Shown here piece after piece: positions 44,420-55,206 of a stretch of 64,000 bases of DNA. A program made the position numbers and the translations under genes. Each line of letters opens with the position of its first letter. The stretch's first letter is position 1. Origin of the DNA: Plotosus lineatus (Eukaryota > Chordata > Actinopteri > Siluriformes > Plotosidae); assembly GCA_024760905.1 (NCBI GenBank), contig CM045729.1:57327080-57391079 (forward strand), in the 5' to 3' direction. Below the pieces are notes generated by a model that made no database searches, was not told the origin of the DNA, and saw only the letters and a list, made by a program, of their open reading frames with translations.

Positions 44420-44860
44420 TAAAAAAACAAAGGCAGCCTCTGAAGCTTTGTTCCGGGTGAGTCACTTAATCATCAAGAGCAAGAAATCTTTCCAAGATGG
44501 AAAGATGGTAAAAGATTCATTCCTTGAAGCAGCTGACTCATTGTTCCAAGACATTAAAAACAAAGCAGAAATACTATCTTGGATTCGAACTCTCCAGCTA
44601 TCAAGAACTATAGTTACACAGCACAATGAAGCCATGGCCGAGGATTTGACTAGACAACATTGGAAGGACATTGCAGACTGCGAGTGCTTCTCACTGTAGG
44701 TGGATGAGTCTATAGATGTGATGGACACAGCACAGTTGTGCATTTTTATTTGGTTGGTGCTTACTAATATAACCGCAAAAGAGGAGCTGTTAACAATTCT
44801 TCCCATGAAAGAACACACGTAAGGAGAGCACACATTTCAGTTTTATAAAAAACTTTATTT
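44420..44860 (+). pseudogene. hAT-superfamily transposase fragment (GTF2IRD2/Charlie-like)
   Basis: One frame reads KAASEALFRVSHLIIKSKKS ... EAMAEDLTRQHWKDIADC, is stopped by a TAG at 44697-44699, and continues in the same frame as VDESIDVMDTAQLCIFIW. The VDES(T/I)DV...AQL motif is the first catalytic Asp region of hAT transposases of the type also found in GTF2IRD2 and some ZBED genes. No termini were located. Confidence 0.7.
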
Positions 44861-44877
44861 AGAGAACTATGCATCCC

Positions 44878-45290
44878 TTGTGATGCCGGGAGCTTTCAGT
44901 CGGACCCAAAGATGCAGGAGACCGAGTATGATGATACCTTTATTGAACATGACCTTTATTGAACACAGAACAGGCACTGGAGTACAGGGAATCGTGATCA
45001 CCGTGGAGGTGAGGGGAAACCCGAGAACCAAAATCGCTAAGGGAAAATATCAAAGCGAGAACTGGTCTAGCACGGAGCTGAGAACCAGGGAGCCAGAGAG
45101 ATCACGGGGAAACGGGATCGTTTGAAGGGACAATCTTCTAGCTCTGTGAGAAGCGCGCCGCTCATCTTTATAGACCGGTGATGGCTGAGTGAAATCAGGT
45201 GTGCTCTCCGGATGAGAGAGCGTCAAAAGCTGCCAAATAGACCATAACCGTATCTCCCCAAGGGGCGCCATCTGGCGCCCGACCAGGCTT
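44878..45290 (-). mobile_element. Probable 3' LTR and leader of a Ty3/gypsy element (approximate)
   Basis: This directly follows the integrase C-terminus on the minus strand. It contains two AATAAA signals (tttatt at about 44939 and 44951 on the + strand), ends in a ...GGCATCACA-type terminus near 44880 and carries a palindromic GGGCGCCAGATGGCGCCC-type block near 45264-45281. Only one LTR is recognised, so its limits are not verified. Confidence 0.45.
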
Positions 45291-45353
45291 GTTCAAGAAT
45301 CAATGATAGAACTCAGCCAGCAAGTCTGGGTCCAGGATTAGGAAACGAGGGGT

Positions 45354-45750
45354 CTAGAAACGTTCCTCAGGCCCATACCCCTCCCAGTACAGCAGGGATT
45401 GCCCTCGACCCCACCTGCGCACGTCGAGGATACGATTCACCGTGTACGCTGGATGTCCATCAACCAGCTGGGGAGGAGGTGGTGGGGGATCAGTCGGGGG
45501 GTGGAGGGGGTTTTCCACCATGGGCTTGACCAGGGATCTGTGGAACACTGGATGCACTTTGAGTGAGGCTGGGAGCCTGAGTCGGATGGCACTGGGGTTT
45601 GTGATGCGCTCGATGACATAGGGCCCAATGTGTCTGGGAGCCAACTTCTTGGAGTTGATCTGCAGAGGCAGGTCCCTGGAGGAGAGCCAAATCTGATGCC
45701 CAACTGTGTAGGGCGGCGTCAGGGTCCGGTGGCGATCGGCGATCCTCTGA
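45354..45750 (-). pseudogene. Ty3/gypsy (chromovirus-type) integrase C-terminus with chromodomain
   Basis: The minus-strand open frame shows [32 protein letters not shown], the conserved [13 protein letters not shown], and a chromodomain-like end [29 protein letters not shown]. The chromodomain places it among chromoviruses of the Ty3/gypsy group. The N-terminal part is interrupted at 45750 by a SINE-B copy. A ~50-bp stretch at its edge (45697-45750) recurs at 47157-47210. Confidence 0.88.
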
Positions 45751-45760
45751 AACGAGAAAT

Positions 45761-47131
45761 TCATTCATTTTCTGAACCGCTTAATCCAAATTAGGGTCAC
45801 AGGGAGGCTGGCACCCATCTCGGCCGACTGGGCGAGGGCAGAGTACACCCTGGATGGCTCGCCAGGCAGAAACACGCTGACAGCTATGCAACCTACTCTT
45901 GTCAAAAGTCAGCAATGGTTCTTTTACCAGGGATCCCAGATCTCCGCTATTTAGCGGAATTCCGTTATTTTTACTTGCCAAAGTGATAATTATTTTTATT
46001 CTTGTATAATCTTGCTAAAAAATGTGTGGACGGTTAACAGATTAGCGGTATGTGTGCCAATTGAGCTGGCTTGCTTTGGGTATGTTTTGGTCGAAGTTGG
46101 TTGTTTCCGTTGACATTTGATAACACCCTGAAGTAAAGTACTGCAAGAATGTACACGAAATAATGAGAAAACATGTATGGCGGTTTCCTTGATGGATTTT
46201 CGGTCGATTTCAACATGTCGTGGAAGAGAGACATTCCCCATAAGAGAGATAGCGGAACAATTATCAGGGTTAGATGCTGGGATTAAAAATTCATGGAACT
46301 AGTCGTGGCTGAAAAAAAAAAAATATATAGTAAACGGATGCCAGCAATCGGAATTAATTTACAAAGATAAAGATACAGGGAAAGCAGTTTGCAGTCTGTG
46401 TGACGAGAAAGTGATCAATTATGGAGGTAAAGGTTGGTTGGCATTGAAACAGCATTGTGAGGGGAGTAAACATACCGAAAAGAAAAAAAATTGAGAAAAC
46501 AAAACTATAAACTGCCTGGTGAGTCATTTGTATAAATGTATGCAATAAGTACAGTGTAAGACTGTTTACTAGTGCTGCGTAAATGTAACATTTTGAATTA
46601 TAGTGTTAATAGTATAACATATACTAACTTGTAGCAGGTATCACAAGTTGAACACAAATGTTTGTTGTGATATGTCATGTGTTATGTGATCATTCTACAA
46701 ACGAGTTCATAATTATTTCATAACTATGTTACACATGAATGACAAGCCGTAGGGCTATGCTACTTGAATTATGTGTGTTTGTCTACACTGAGGTAACCTT
46801 TTTAGTATTTTTTTTTACATTATTTAAGCGGTTTTGTTTAGTGTTTATGCATGTTACAAAACAATGACATGCTCTGCCCCGGCCCCCTTGACCCCAAGCT
46901 GAAATATTTCATTTCCTCTATTACTAAATCCGCTTCCTCTGTTTTTTCTAAACCTTGCTGGGATCCCTGTTTTACATTCCTTAAACCATAGACAGCGAGA
47001 GGCATGACCAGCCTTTGATATCCCTGTTAGCTGCACTGGGGGGGGACAGTGACAAACTTGTGGAGAGTGGGACTCGACCCCCCAACCTTGGATCAGTGAT
47101 CCAGCACCTTACCACCAGGTCACTGCTGCCT
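45761..47131 (-). mobile_element. SINE-B copy split by a hAT-like element
   Basis: The L2-like tail and body are at 45761-45927; the body and tRNA head (ggactcgaccccccaacc) are at 46976-47131. The 45928-46969 element lies between them, with the duplicated hexamer ttttac on each side. Confidence 0.88.
45928..46969 (+). mobile_element. hAT-like element, 1042 bp, with a zinc-finger exon remnant
   Basis: Perfect 12-bp terminal inverted repeats CAGGGATCCCAG / CTGGGATCCCTG; flanking hexamer ttttac duplicated (45922-45927 and 46970-46975). The interior has one frame with CSLCDEKVINYGGKGWLALK followed by QHCEGSKH, a C2H2/BED-like zinc finger, ending near a possible donor (cctg|gtgagt). An ATG-led segment (MSWKRDIPHKRDSG) lies upstream. 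The C2H2 finger and CAGGG termini suggest hAT; the duplication seen is 6 bp rather than 8, so the superfamily is tentative. A second copy is at 55378. Confidence 0.72.
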
Positions 47132-47870
47132 CTTCAAAGACCACAGAATAGCAATTTCCAACTATGTAGGGCGGTGCCAGGATCCGGTGATGATCGGCGA
47201 TCCTCTGATTTCGGGCTACTGACTGTTCCAGGGCGGCACCAGCTTCTTTCCAGACCCGACATGCTCTGTGAAAGTGCGCCTGGATGGCTGGGACCGCCAC
47301 TTCGACCTCCTGGCTGGAGAACAGGGGAGGCTGGAACCCGTTGATCACCATGAAGGAGGACATTCCTGTGGCGGCACAGACCAGGGAATTATGTGAGTAT
47401 TCAATCCAAGGGAGGTGTGTGGAATTGGACCAGGAGGCTGGGAGGCAGGAGGCAACGCAGCGCAGGGAGGATTCAAGGCTCTGATTCGTACGCTCCGCCT
47501 GCCCATTCGAGTGCAGGTGGTAGCCGGAGGTCAGACTGCAAGAGACTCCCAGGGTGCTGCAGAACGCCTTCCAAACTCTAGATGCGAACTGGGTGCCCCG
47601 GTCCGAAACGACATCCTGGGGGATTCCATGGAGGCGGAACACGTGTTGGACCAGTAGGCCAGCTGTTTGCATTGAGGGGAGCTTAGGTAGGGCGACGAAC
47701 TGGACCGCCTTAGAGAAGCGTTCTACTACTATCAGGATGACCATGTTGCCCTCAGACGGAGGTAACCCTGTGATGAAGTTCACCACAATGTGCGACCAGG
47801 GGTGATGAGGTATGGGTAACGGTTGGAGGAGGCCCAAGGGTGCACGATGGGAGGACTTGCTCTGTGGCAC
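47109..47870 (-). pseudogene. Ty3/gypsy integrase core
   Basis: The minus-strand frame shows [22 protein letters not shown] (first catalytic Asp position replaced by Asn: VNFITG), [10 protein letters not shown] (second Asp), and a degenerate third region around [18 protein letters not shown] (Glu). It continues to [21 protein letters not shown]. The Asp-to-Asn change and the lack of gag, protease and reverse transcriptase show a dead remnant. It overlaps in content (about 50 bp) with the piece at 45354-45750, so the two may come from different insertions. Confidence 0.87.
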
Positions 47871-47989
47871 ATGCTCCAACAAACAAAAAAGAAAACAAGG
47901 GTTAAAAGCCAACATCCTTGGCTGATTCCATTCATTGCAAGTCATCAGAGTAAGGTAATGGCAAAAATTGTACAAAGTTTTATTGAGCA

Positions 47990-49320
47990 ATATGGGTTTA
48001 CGCAGTTATGCAAGGCACACTGACATATATGGTTCATATGAAGAATTCTCAATATATTTATGAATAAATGTGTTTTGTATTTTTATAGTTCATAGATAAT
48101 TTTGACTTTGGTCATTTTGTAAGTAGCTCGCATGCGGAAAAAGTGTATGCAACCCTGTACTAAAGGCTCCTGAAGATTAAAAAGCAATTGTATTTTATTC
48201 TAGGTATCTTTTACTCATGACCTAATCACTCTTAGTTAATCCAATTATTATCTGCAAAGCCACTAGCTGCTGATCTTTGGTATTAACCAGCTCTGACAAG
48301 CCAATTTTACTCATTTTGTTCACCATCCTAGATGCCAAGTAATGCTTAATTGACCAGTGTAGCTATGACAGACTCCTTGAGAGAATTGGGTTCGATAAAA
48401 GACCCGACCAGATCAGACCATATCCTCACAGCATTACAATGGGCTTCAAATCCATGCTTTTTTGCTATTCGATAACTAAAATGACATGATGCGTGACGAT
48501 GGTATGAAAACTGACCGAGTTTACATCACTTTGTATGTCGCTAATCAAGAAATGTTTCTTCTGAGAACATGGCAATTATAGTTACAGAATCAGTTTCTGA
48601 ATGTCCATAAACTAAATGAATCCCACTCTTCATCAATTAGTGTAACAAGTATTTTAGCATTGATGGATTGTGTTTATGGATATTTGAACTTGGTCATGTC
48701 AAAGAGTACGCTTTAAAGGATGTATTTTTGGCCATATTCACATTTTCATCTAGGTACGAAATCTTCAACTTCCTTTGGCTCTTACTCAAAACACTAACTT
48801 GTGACTTAATCGGTTTTATGCAGGAGCGGATCACATATTTTCTTTTTTAAAATCATTCCCTGGTGGATTTTTGTAGTTATCCTGGTAAAAGGACCTTCAG
48901 TTTTCAGGCAGATGGCCTCACATTAGCTTCAAACACTCCTTGATATGATGCAGAATTCATAGTTAAATCAATCAGAACCAGAATACTTTATTCATTGTGT
49001 AATAACGAGGACTTTGAATTCATTAGTCACCCACGGCTTGTTGATTTAAAAAAAAGACAGTCTGAGCTGGGACAATGGTGTTAGGTGCAGAAATTTACGT
49101 AGTGTGAAATATACTCGGTGAGCTGTTATTCAATCTGTTATTTCAAAGCAGAACAGTAGCTCCTCCAAGGCCTATTCCGACCATCCCCTAACATTCCTTG
49201 TAGTCACAGGCTGTCTCATCATGACCGGCACATGGCATGAAGAAAGATAAGTGAGGATGTGGGCTGATCTCCCTAGTGGGGAAGGGGTAAGAACTATAGG
49301 CATCTTTTAGTGTTTGTATA
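47990..49320. other. No gene recognised
   Basis: AT-rich sequence. I see no transposon terminus, SINE or exon-like segment. Confidence 0.45.
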
Positions 49321-49329
49321 CAGCAGGCC

Positions 49330-50080
49330 TAAAGTTCTCTTGTCTCTTTTGGGATCGTCCACGTATTGCACAGATTTGTGTAGTGTCCAGGGTGACGTGT
49401 TTGAAGTCACCCGAGATCACGATGAAAGCACTCGGGTGCTGAGTCTGTAGCTGGGCTATGGTAGCATGAACAGTGTCACAAGCAGCTGTGAGGTTGGCAG
49501 AAGGAGGAACATAAACAATAACCAAGATGATAATGGGAAAATTTACTAGGCAAATAATATGACTTGAGTTCAACAGCACACAGTTTAATGTCCGGTCAAC
49601 AACTCCACTTTTTGATGGTTATGTGAGCGGGATTACACCACTGATTATTGGCAGGAACGGCAAGCCCTCCTCCTTTCCGCTTACCGCTCATGGTGCAGTC
49701 TCTGTCGGTCTGAGCAGTTTGAAAGTCTGCTCTGAATGTGTTGTCATCAGGAATATCATGATGCAGCCATGTCTCCATGAAGCACATTAAACTACCCTCC
49801 CAATACTCCCTCTGATTCCAGGCTAGCTCTGTCAGCTCATCCATTTTATTCCCCGGTGACCTCACATTCCCCATAGAATAGACGGGAGACTCGGCTTATA
49901 CGTTTTCCTCTCTTTAATCTCCGTTGTCTCAACGTGTCCTTCCTTTTCCTCTTTTGTCCCCTTCCTCTGCATCCACGGTGTGTGTTTTTGTCTTGATTTC
50001 AGCCAGTAAGTCCATGGCTCTGGCAACTAATCCGTCCGGCTTCAGGGTGATCAGCGGATCCCTGTAGTAAACAGAGTGTA
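49330..50080 (-). mobile_element. APE-type LINE, endonuclease-domain fragment
   Basis: Minus-strand pieces show LMCFMETWLHHDIPDDN and GGGLAVPANNQWCNP (49874-49596), then VIVYVPPSANLTAACDTVHA and AFIVISGDFKHVTLDT (49579-49307). These are the apurinic-endonuclease-like motifs ETWL, GGGLA, YVPPSA and SGDFN of fish LINEs. The pieces lie in different frames; the reverse transcriptase is absent. In SGDFN the Asn is changed to Lys. Confidence 0.8.
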
Positions 50081-50432
50081 GATGCAGTGCTGTGATCCAT
50101 GAAAGTAAAAGTTGTACAGAGATAAAAAGTAAAAAAACTGTATCAACCCACATATTGAGAGAGTGGCTACTTATGAACAATATCAAAAATGTAATTCTGC
50201 TCTTATTTTCTTTTGGACCTTCTTTTTGGATCTTATTTTTTCCTGTCACACCTACTGTGCAAGTCAAGTTTGTTCAATATTTCTTTTCCTGCTTGTAGCT
50301 GGATGAACTCTCACATCACCAGTTTCAAGAGTTTTTCTGCAGATTATCGAGGCTGAATTTGCTTTGGCAGACAATCCAATAACAGATACCTTAACTTACA
50401 GTACAATAATTTATTTCAAAAATTTCTCTATA

Positions 50433-50610
50433 ATAGGGCAGTGGTGGCCCAGTGGTAAAGTGCTGGATTACCGATCCCAAGATTTAGAGTTCAAGCTCCA
50501 CTGTCACCAAGTTGTCACTGCTGCCATGTTTCTCTGTGGTGAGAGGCATGTAAAATAACCATTGCAGCCTTTATAAAGAGACGGTAATTAGAATTAAGCA
50601 GTTTAAAAAA
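50433..50610 (+). mobile_element. SINE-B, internally shortened
   Basis: The tRNA head (gggcagtggtggcccagtgg; gagttcaagctccac) and part of the body are present, then a jump to a short L2-like end (gtaattagaattaagcagtt). Confidence 0.8.
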
Positions 50611-50858
50611 AAACAAATATTTTATCTAAAATATTTTAAATAAACAATTGATTTATCTTTTTTAATTCCTTGGCAAAACGATATAATTTTAATGAAGGCC
50701 AAGTTGAACCCTTTTGATCTAGGCATAACAGGACTACACACGTCAAAAGCTTGGAGAACACCAGGCCTTCAATGACCGATATGAATAAGACATTAGTGGA
50801 CTTCTTATGCAGCTAAAATTGTTAATGATGAAAACGGCTACAAAAAAGTAAGAATATA

Positions 50859-51659
50859 CAGTGGTACCTCACTTTATGAAAATCTCACCAAACGAAAAAT
50901 GCAGGCTACGAAACGCATTTTCCTAAAATTTTTGTCTCTGTATACGAAACAAGTTCACGTTACGAAAGCGCCATCTTAAAAATTCAAACGTGCCATTCAA
51001 ATATTAAAACGCACCATTCAAACAATGCACGAGCTGCTCTCCCATCAATGACGTTCAAACATCCCGCCCTACTGGCCTCCCATTGGCTAACAACTGAGCT
51101 GTCGTTCATGTCGCCTTCACTTGAGCGCTATCTTGGACAGGTCCACCTGACGCCATCTTGGACAGGGATCCCAGTGGCTAGGAGGGATTGATGCAGCTAC
51201 CTCCCATTGCTTATTATGGAGCTGAATCCACCATGATGCTTTTCGTGTAAAGGACAGAGTTACTGTTGTTTTATGCTTTATTTCTTGACTCAGGCTTTTA
51301 ACCTTCCAGAAACATTTGTAAGATTATAACTCTGCTAAGAAGACATGGTCAACACACGCACGCACACACACACACACACACACGCGCATGCGCGCGTGTG
51401 ATTTCCGGTGTGAGTGAGAAGAAGAAAACGGGCTTGAGTGATATCACAAAGGAATATGGCCAAACCCATCTACCATCAGTACGATATTGAAGCAGGAGGA
51501 GGTCTTAAAAGGTATGCTTTTATAAGTTTTAAAGGGTTTAGGGGGTAGTATTGGAAGCCTTGGAACAAATCACATGTAAAATGCAGTTCAATTTTCGAAA
51601 AATGCAGGTTACGAAAAAGGCTCTGGAACGGATTAATTTCGTTAAGTGAGGTACCACTG
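50859..51659. mobile_element. Tigger-type MITE, 801 bp, TA duplication
   Basis: The ends CAGTGGTACCTCACTT (from 50859) and AAGTGAGGTACCACTG (ending 51659) are perfect 16-bp inverted repeats. They are flanked by TA at 50857-50858 and 51660-51661. CAGTGGTACCTC-type termini are typical of Tigger/pogo elements. The interior has no transposase frame and contains a CA/CG alternating purine-pyrimidine tract (about 51355-51400). Confidence 0.93.
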
Positions 51660-51664
51660 TATTA

Positions 51665-52615
51665 AACTTAGGCACTGTATCAAAGAGACATTTTTTTGCT
51701 TCGTCAAATATTTATTTTAATAAAGGTAATATTCATTTTGCTAACAGTATGTAACACTTTTTAATGTGGTCAATTGATGTGCTTGATGTAGTGTAGTGTT
51801 TTTTTTTTTGTTTTTTTTTTTGTTTAGTTCATCTTTTTTTACCTGTAAAAGATCCTGTCATAACTAGCTTAAATGTTGCTAATGGGTATGACCTCATGTT
51901 TCTATTTTAATCATTAAAAAATAGTCAAACCTTTTTGAGTACTGGAATAAACCTAATTCTGAACTAATAGTGACAAACTTACACAAAACGTAGCTGATTC
52001 TCTAAGTTTCTGTGGTCAAGTTATGCAAAATATTTGTTAAATATCAGGAAATATTTTAAATCTGATTCTGATCCAGCATTTCCTGTTAAATTTGATCCAA
52101 TACCTCCATCCATCTCAAATGTCAGTACCACTACATTTCACCAGTATGTAACCTCCTTAGCCAATGAAGCATGATGCCCATGGAATTCAACATCCATTCA
52201 GTTGACCCTTATGTGTACTGTTGTGTATCCTGTGCCTGTAGGGGACTGGTGTTTTGTTTTTGGAGAACTGCCACAGAAAGGAGAGGACAGCCACATCGAG
52301 ACATACAAGACTTGAATTGTGTGTTTGATGGCTTATTGGTTCCTCTTGATTGCATAAACTTGAGTATAATAAGTCTGTACAGCTCTCTGTTCCATCCACT
52401 GACTTTATCATTACTGACAAAATCCCTTTGGCTTTGTGCAGTATTGTATTATTATGTATGTGTGGGTGAAAATGTGCTGTAAAGTGCTGAGGACAAGTCT
52501 GAAGAGGAGTAGAAAACAAACATGGGCTAAAAAAAATTATTGTTGCACTGGTTTACATCACCTTATTCAATTTATTTGGGATCTAAAAAGCAAAATTAAA
52601 AAGTAAAAAAAATGA
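51665..52615. other. No gene recognised
   Basis: AT-rich sequence with T-runs near 51800-51840. No domain or repeat recognised. Confidence 0.45.
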
Positions 52616-52621
52616 ATATAG

Positions 52622-54060
52622 TGACACGGTAGCATAGTGGTTATCATGTCTGCCTCTCAGCAAGAGTCCTGGGTTCGATACCCAGCTTGGGCATTTCTGT
52701 GTGGAATTTGCATGTTCTCCTCATGCTTGCATCGGTTTCCTTCGTGTACTCTGCTTTTCTTCCCACAGGCCAAAACCATGCACAGTAGGCTAACATACCT
52801 GCCAACTAGTCCGGTTTTGCTGTAATGATTACGGTTTTCATTATCTCACTCCGGGTTATGGTTGTATTAATAAAAATAATGTTTTTTAACATAAAAATCA
52901 ATCTAAAACTCAAAATAGTACGAAAAAAACGCAAAACAAATTAATGAGATCGTCGAGAACCGTATCTAAATTTAGAAGAAAAACGGCAGTGCATGCTGTT
53001 AGTGTAACTTCCTGTAGGTGTATTGCGCATGTGCGAGAGGTCATCCTTTGTTTTACATTGGAATCGCAAAGGAATTAGATGGGTCAGCTTTTTGTCGGTA
53101 CGTTTGATGAGCAAATAATATTGCTGTTGGATATAAGAATTCAAGTTATGACTTGCATAAATTCTTTTCAGCAGCAGAAGTCGTTAAGGTTTCTTTATCA
53201 ATTGAGTGTATGCTACATGAAACTTAGAAATTGTTGAATAGAATGTGAAATGTCTTCACAATATTGAACAATGTGATCTGGATACCTTTAATATTTTGAG
53301 TTTTGTACCTGTCAAACCAAAGAATGCAGGTAAAATGTGCATTTGACTATTCGATTTAAATTTATTTACAATGTTTTCAGGGCATGGTGATATTGCAGTC
53401 TTTCAATTGGTTATTTTCAAACAATAGATTTAAAATTAAAAGTTGATTGTGGAATGTTTCCCCCCCCTTTGTGGTTTTTGAAAATTATTATGCATGTCAC
53501 ATTTGCTGAGGGGAAAAGGTCAAGAGAAATGTGGACAATTTTGCATGAGTTTAGCCCAAAAGTTTGTCAACATTTGTCAAATGCATGATTATGTCCCAAA
53601 AAATTCTGATAGGATATGGACCAGAAAGTTTGTCCTTGATCTTTTCCATCAGCATTTCTGCTTTGACAGTTTGAGGAAAATGGAAACATGATTGTTAAAT
53701 AAATATGAGGTTCTTCGCCACATTCGAACTTGATTTAATGCAAATAATAATTTAGTGTCGGAGGGCTTCGCCCCTCTGAACCCCCCACTAGGACTTTGTC
53801 CTGGACCTACTGGGGCCTGTGGCCCCTAGACCCCAGCTAGCTACAAGGCTTTTTAGGTTTCAAACGTTGGCAGGTATGGGCTAACTGGCTTTTCCAAATC
53901 ACCCCTAGTTCTGAGTGTTAATAGTTCTCTGAGTGTTGGCTCTGTGATGGCCTGGAGAGCTGTCCAGGTTCTACCGTACCCTCACCCAGAGTCGGCTGAG
54001 ATGGACGCCAGCCTCCTCACGACCCTAGTTAGGATTAACTGGCTTATAAAATGAATGAAT
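52622..54060 (+). mobile_element. V-SINE-like copy split by a TIR element
   Basis: The tRNA-like head (cacggtagcatagtggttat; ctgggttcgatacccagc) and the tttctgtgtggaatttgcat module are at 52622-52794. The remainder (ctaactggcttttccaaatc ... agtcggctgagatggacgcc ... ggattaact) is at 53878-54060. The 52795-53877 element separates them. Confidence 0.82.
52795..53877. mobile_element. TIR element, ~1.08 kb, inserted in a V-SINE
   Basis: The inverted ends are ATACCTGCCAAC and GTTGGCAGGTAT (12 bp, perfect). Flanking repeats aggctaac (52787-52794) and gggctaac (53878-53885) are consistent with an 8-bp duplication with one mismatch. If the ends are read as CATACCTGCCAAC, the duplication would be the 6-bp ggctaa. 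Either fits hAT or a related superfamily. No transposase is recognisable inside. Confidence 0.75.
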
Positions 54061-54699
54061 GGATGAAAAAAGAATGCAAGCAGTGTAAGTTGTGGTAAAA
54101 CATTACACTTACACATATATGGCACAATATCATGATTCGAAGATTGCATCACAATGTGGAATTTTGCTTGACAGTAGATTTCAGCAGCTCAACAATCCAT
54201 GTGCTCACTTGTCTGAAATCCACACTGTTGCAGCTTGTGCAGAATTAAACCTGCTATAAGGTCATTTAACAGATGTCTCCTAATCAATGTGCACTTTTCC
54301 ATATTTATTCAATCAGAGTGGACATCAAAATATGTTGGCATTGAGAAGGACACAGCTGTGGATTTTGCTGTGTGAACACAACAAATATTGATTTTATATT
54401 GTATAGTATTTGTCTTTAAACAGGAGGAATTAATAGGGATTCCATATATACGTGGCAGTGGAACATTCAACTGGCACTGTTCAATTCAATTTACGTGACG
54501 TAAACCAAGACGTACAACATAACAGAAGCATGGGAAACGATGGAATGTTTATTATACACTCTCCTGTGAAAATATTGGTACAGCAAGGCCAATTCTTTTA
54601 TTAATGCTCTATACTAAAGACACTTGAGCTTAAGAACAGAGAATGGCTAATATAAATTTCAGTCTTTCATCCCTTTGTCAAATGGAATAATCCTAATAA

Positions 54700-55200
54700 T
54701 ATCAGAGGAAGACTAGATCCTGTCTTGGCTGACTCCTGACGAAGGCAATGTACATCCTGACCAGTGCTCCATCACAGGGTCAACACACTTGCACCCACAC
54801 CCAGGGGTAATTTGATGCAGCCAATTAGCCTACTCTGCCCCCAGTGCTGCTAACTGGGTTATCAAAGGCGGGCCGTGTCTCTCACTGTCTATGGTGAGAG
54901 GTTCATATAAAAGAACCAGAATGAGGAATGTAAAAGAACCATTGCTGACTTTAGTAAAGAGTAGCTGCAAAGCCGTCAGCTTGTTTCTGTCCCTTGCTAA
55001 AGGCTTGTGACAGGAAGGGCATCCGATGTAAAAACCTATGCCAAATCAAATGTGCGAATCAGATGATTCGCTGTGGCGACTCCCGAGAAAGGGAAAAAGC
55101 CGAAAGGAAGAAAGAAATTAGCCTACTCTGCATGTCTTAGTACTGTAGGAGAAACCAGAGTACCCGGAGGAAACCCACACAAGCACGAGCAGAATATTCA
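54700..55200 (-). mobile_element. V-SINE/L2-tail remnant split by SINE-A
   Basis: The left piece (tgtcttggctgactcctgac ... catcacagggtcaacaca) and the right piece (ctgtaggagaaaccagagta ... ggaggaaacccacacaagca) are contiguous once the insertion at 54839-55115 is removed. Confidence 0.7.
54839..55115 (+). mobile_element. 5'-truncated SINE-A with perfect 16-bp target duplication
   Basis: It starts in the C-run (ccccagtgctgctaactggg), has the body with a small internal duplication (agaaccagaatgaggaatgt), then the A-specific middle and the RTE-like end gccgaaaggaagaaagaa. Exact 16-bp flanks aattagcctactctgc lie at 54823-54838 and 55116-55131. Confidence 0.95.
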
Positions 55201-55206
55201 AAGACC

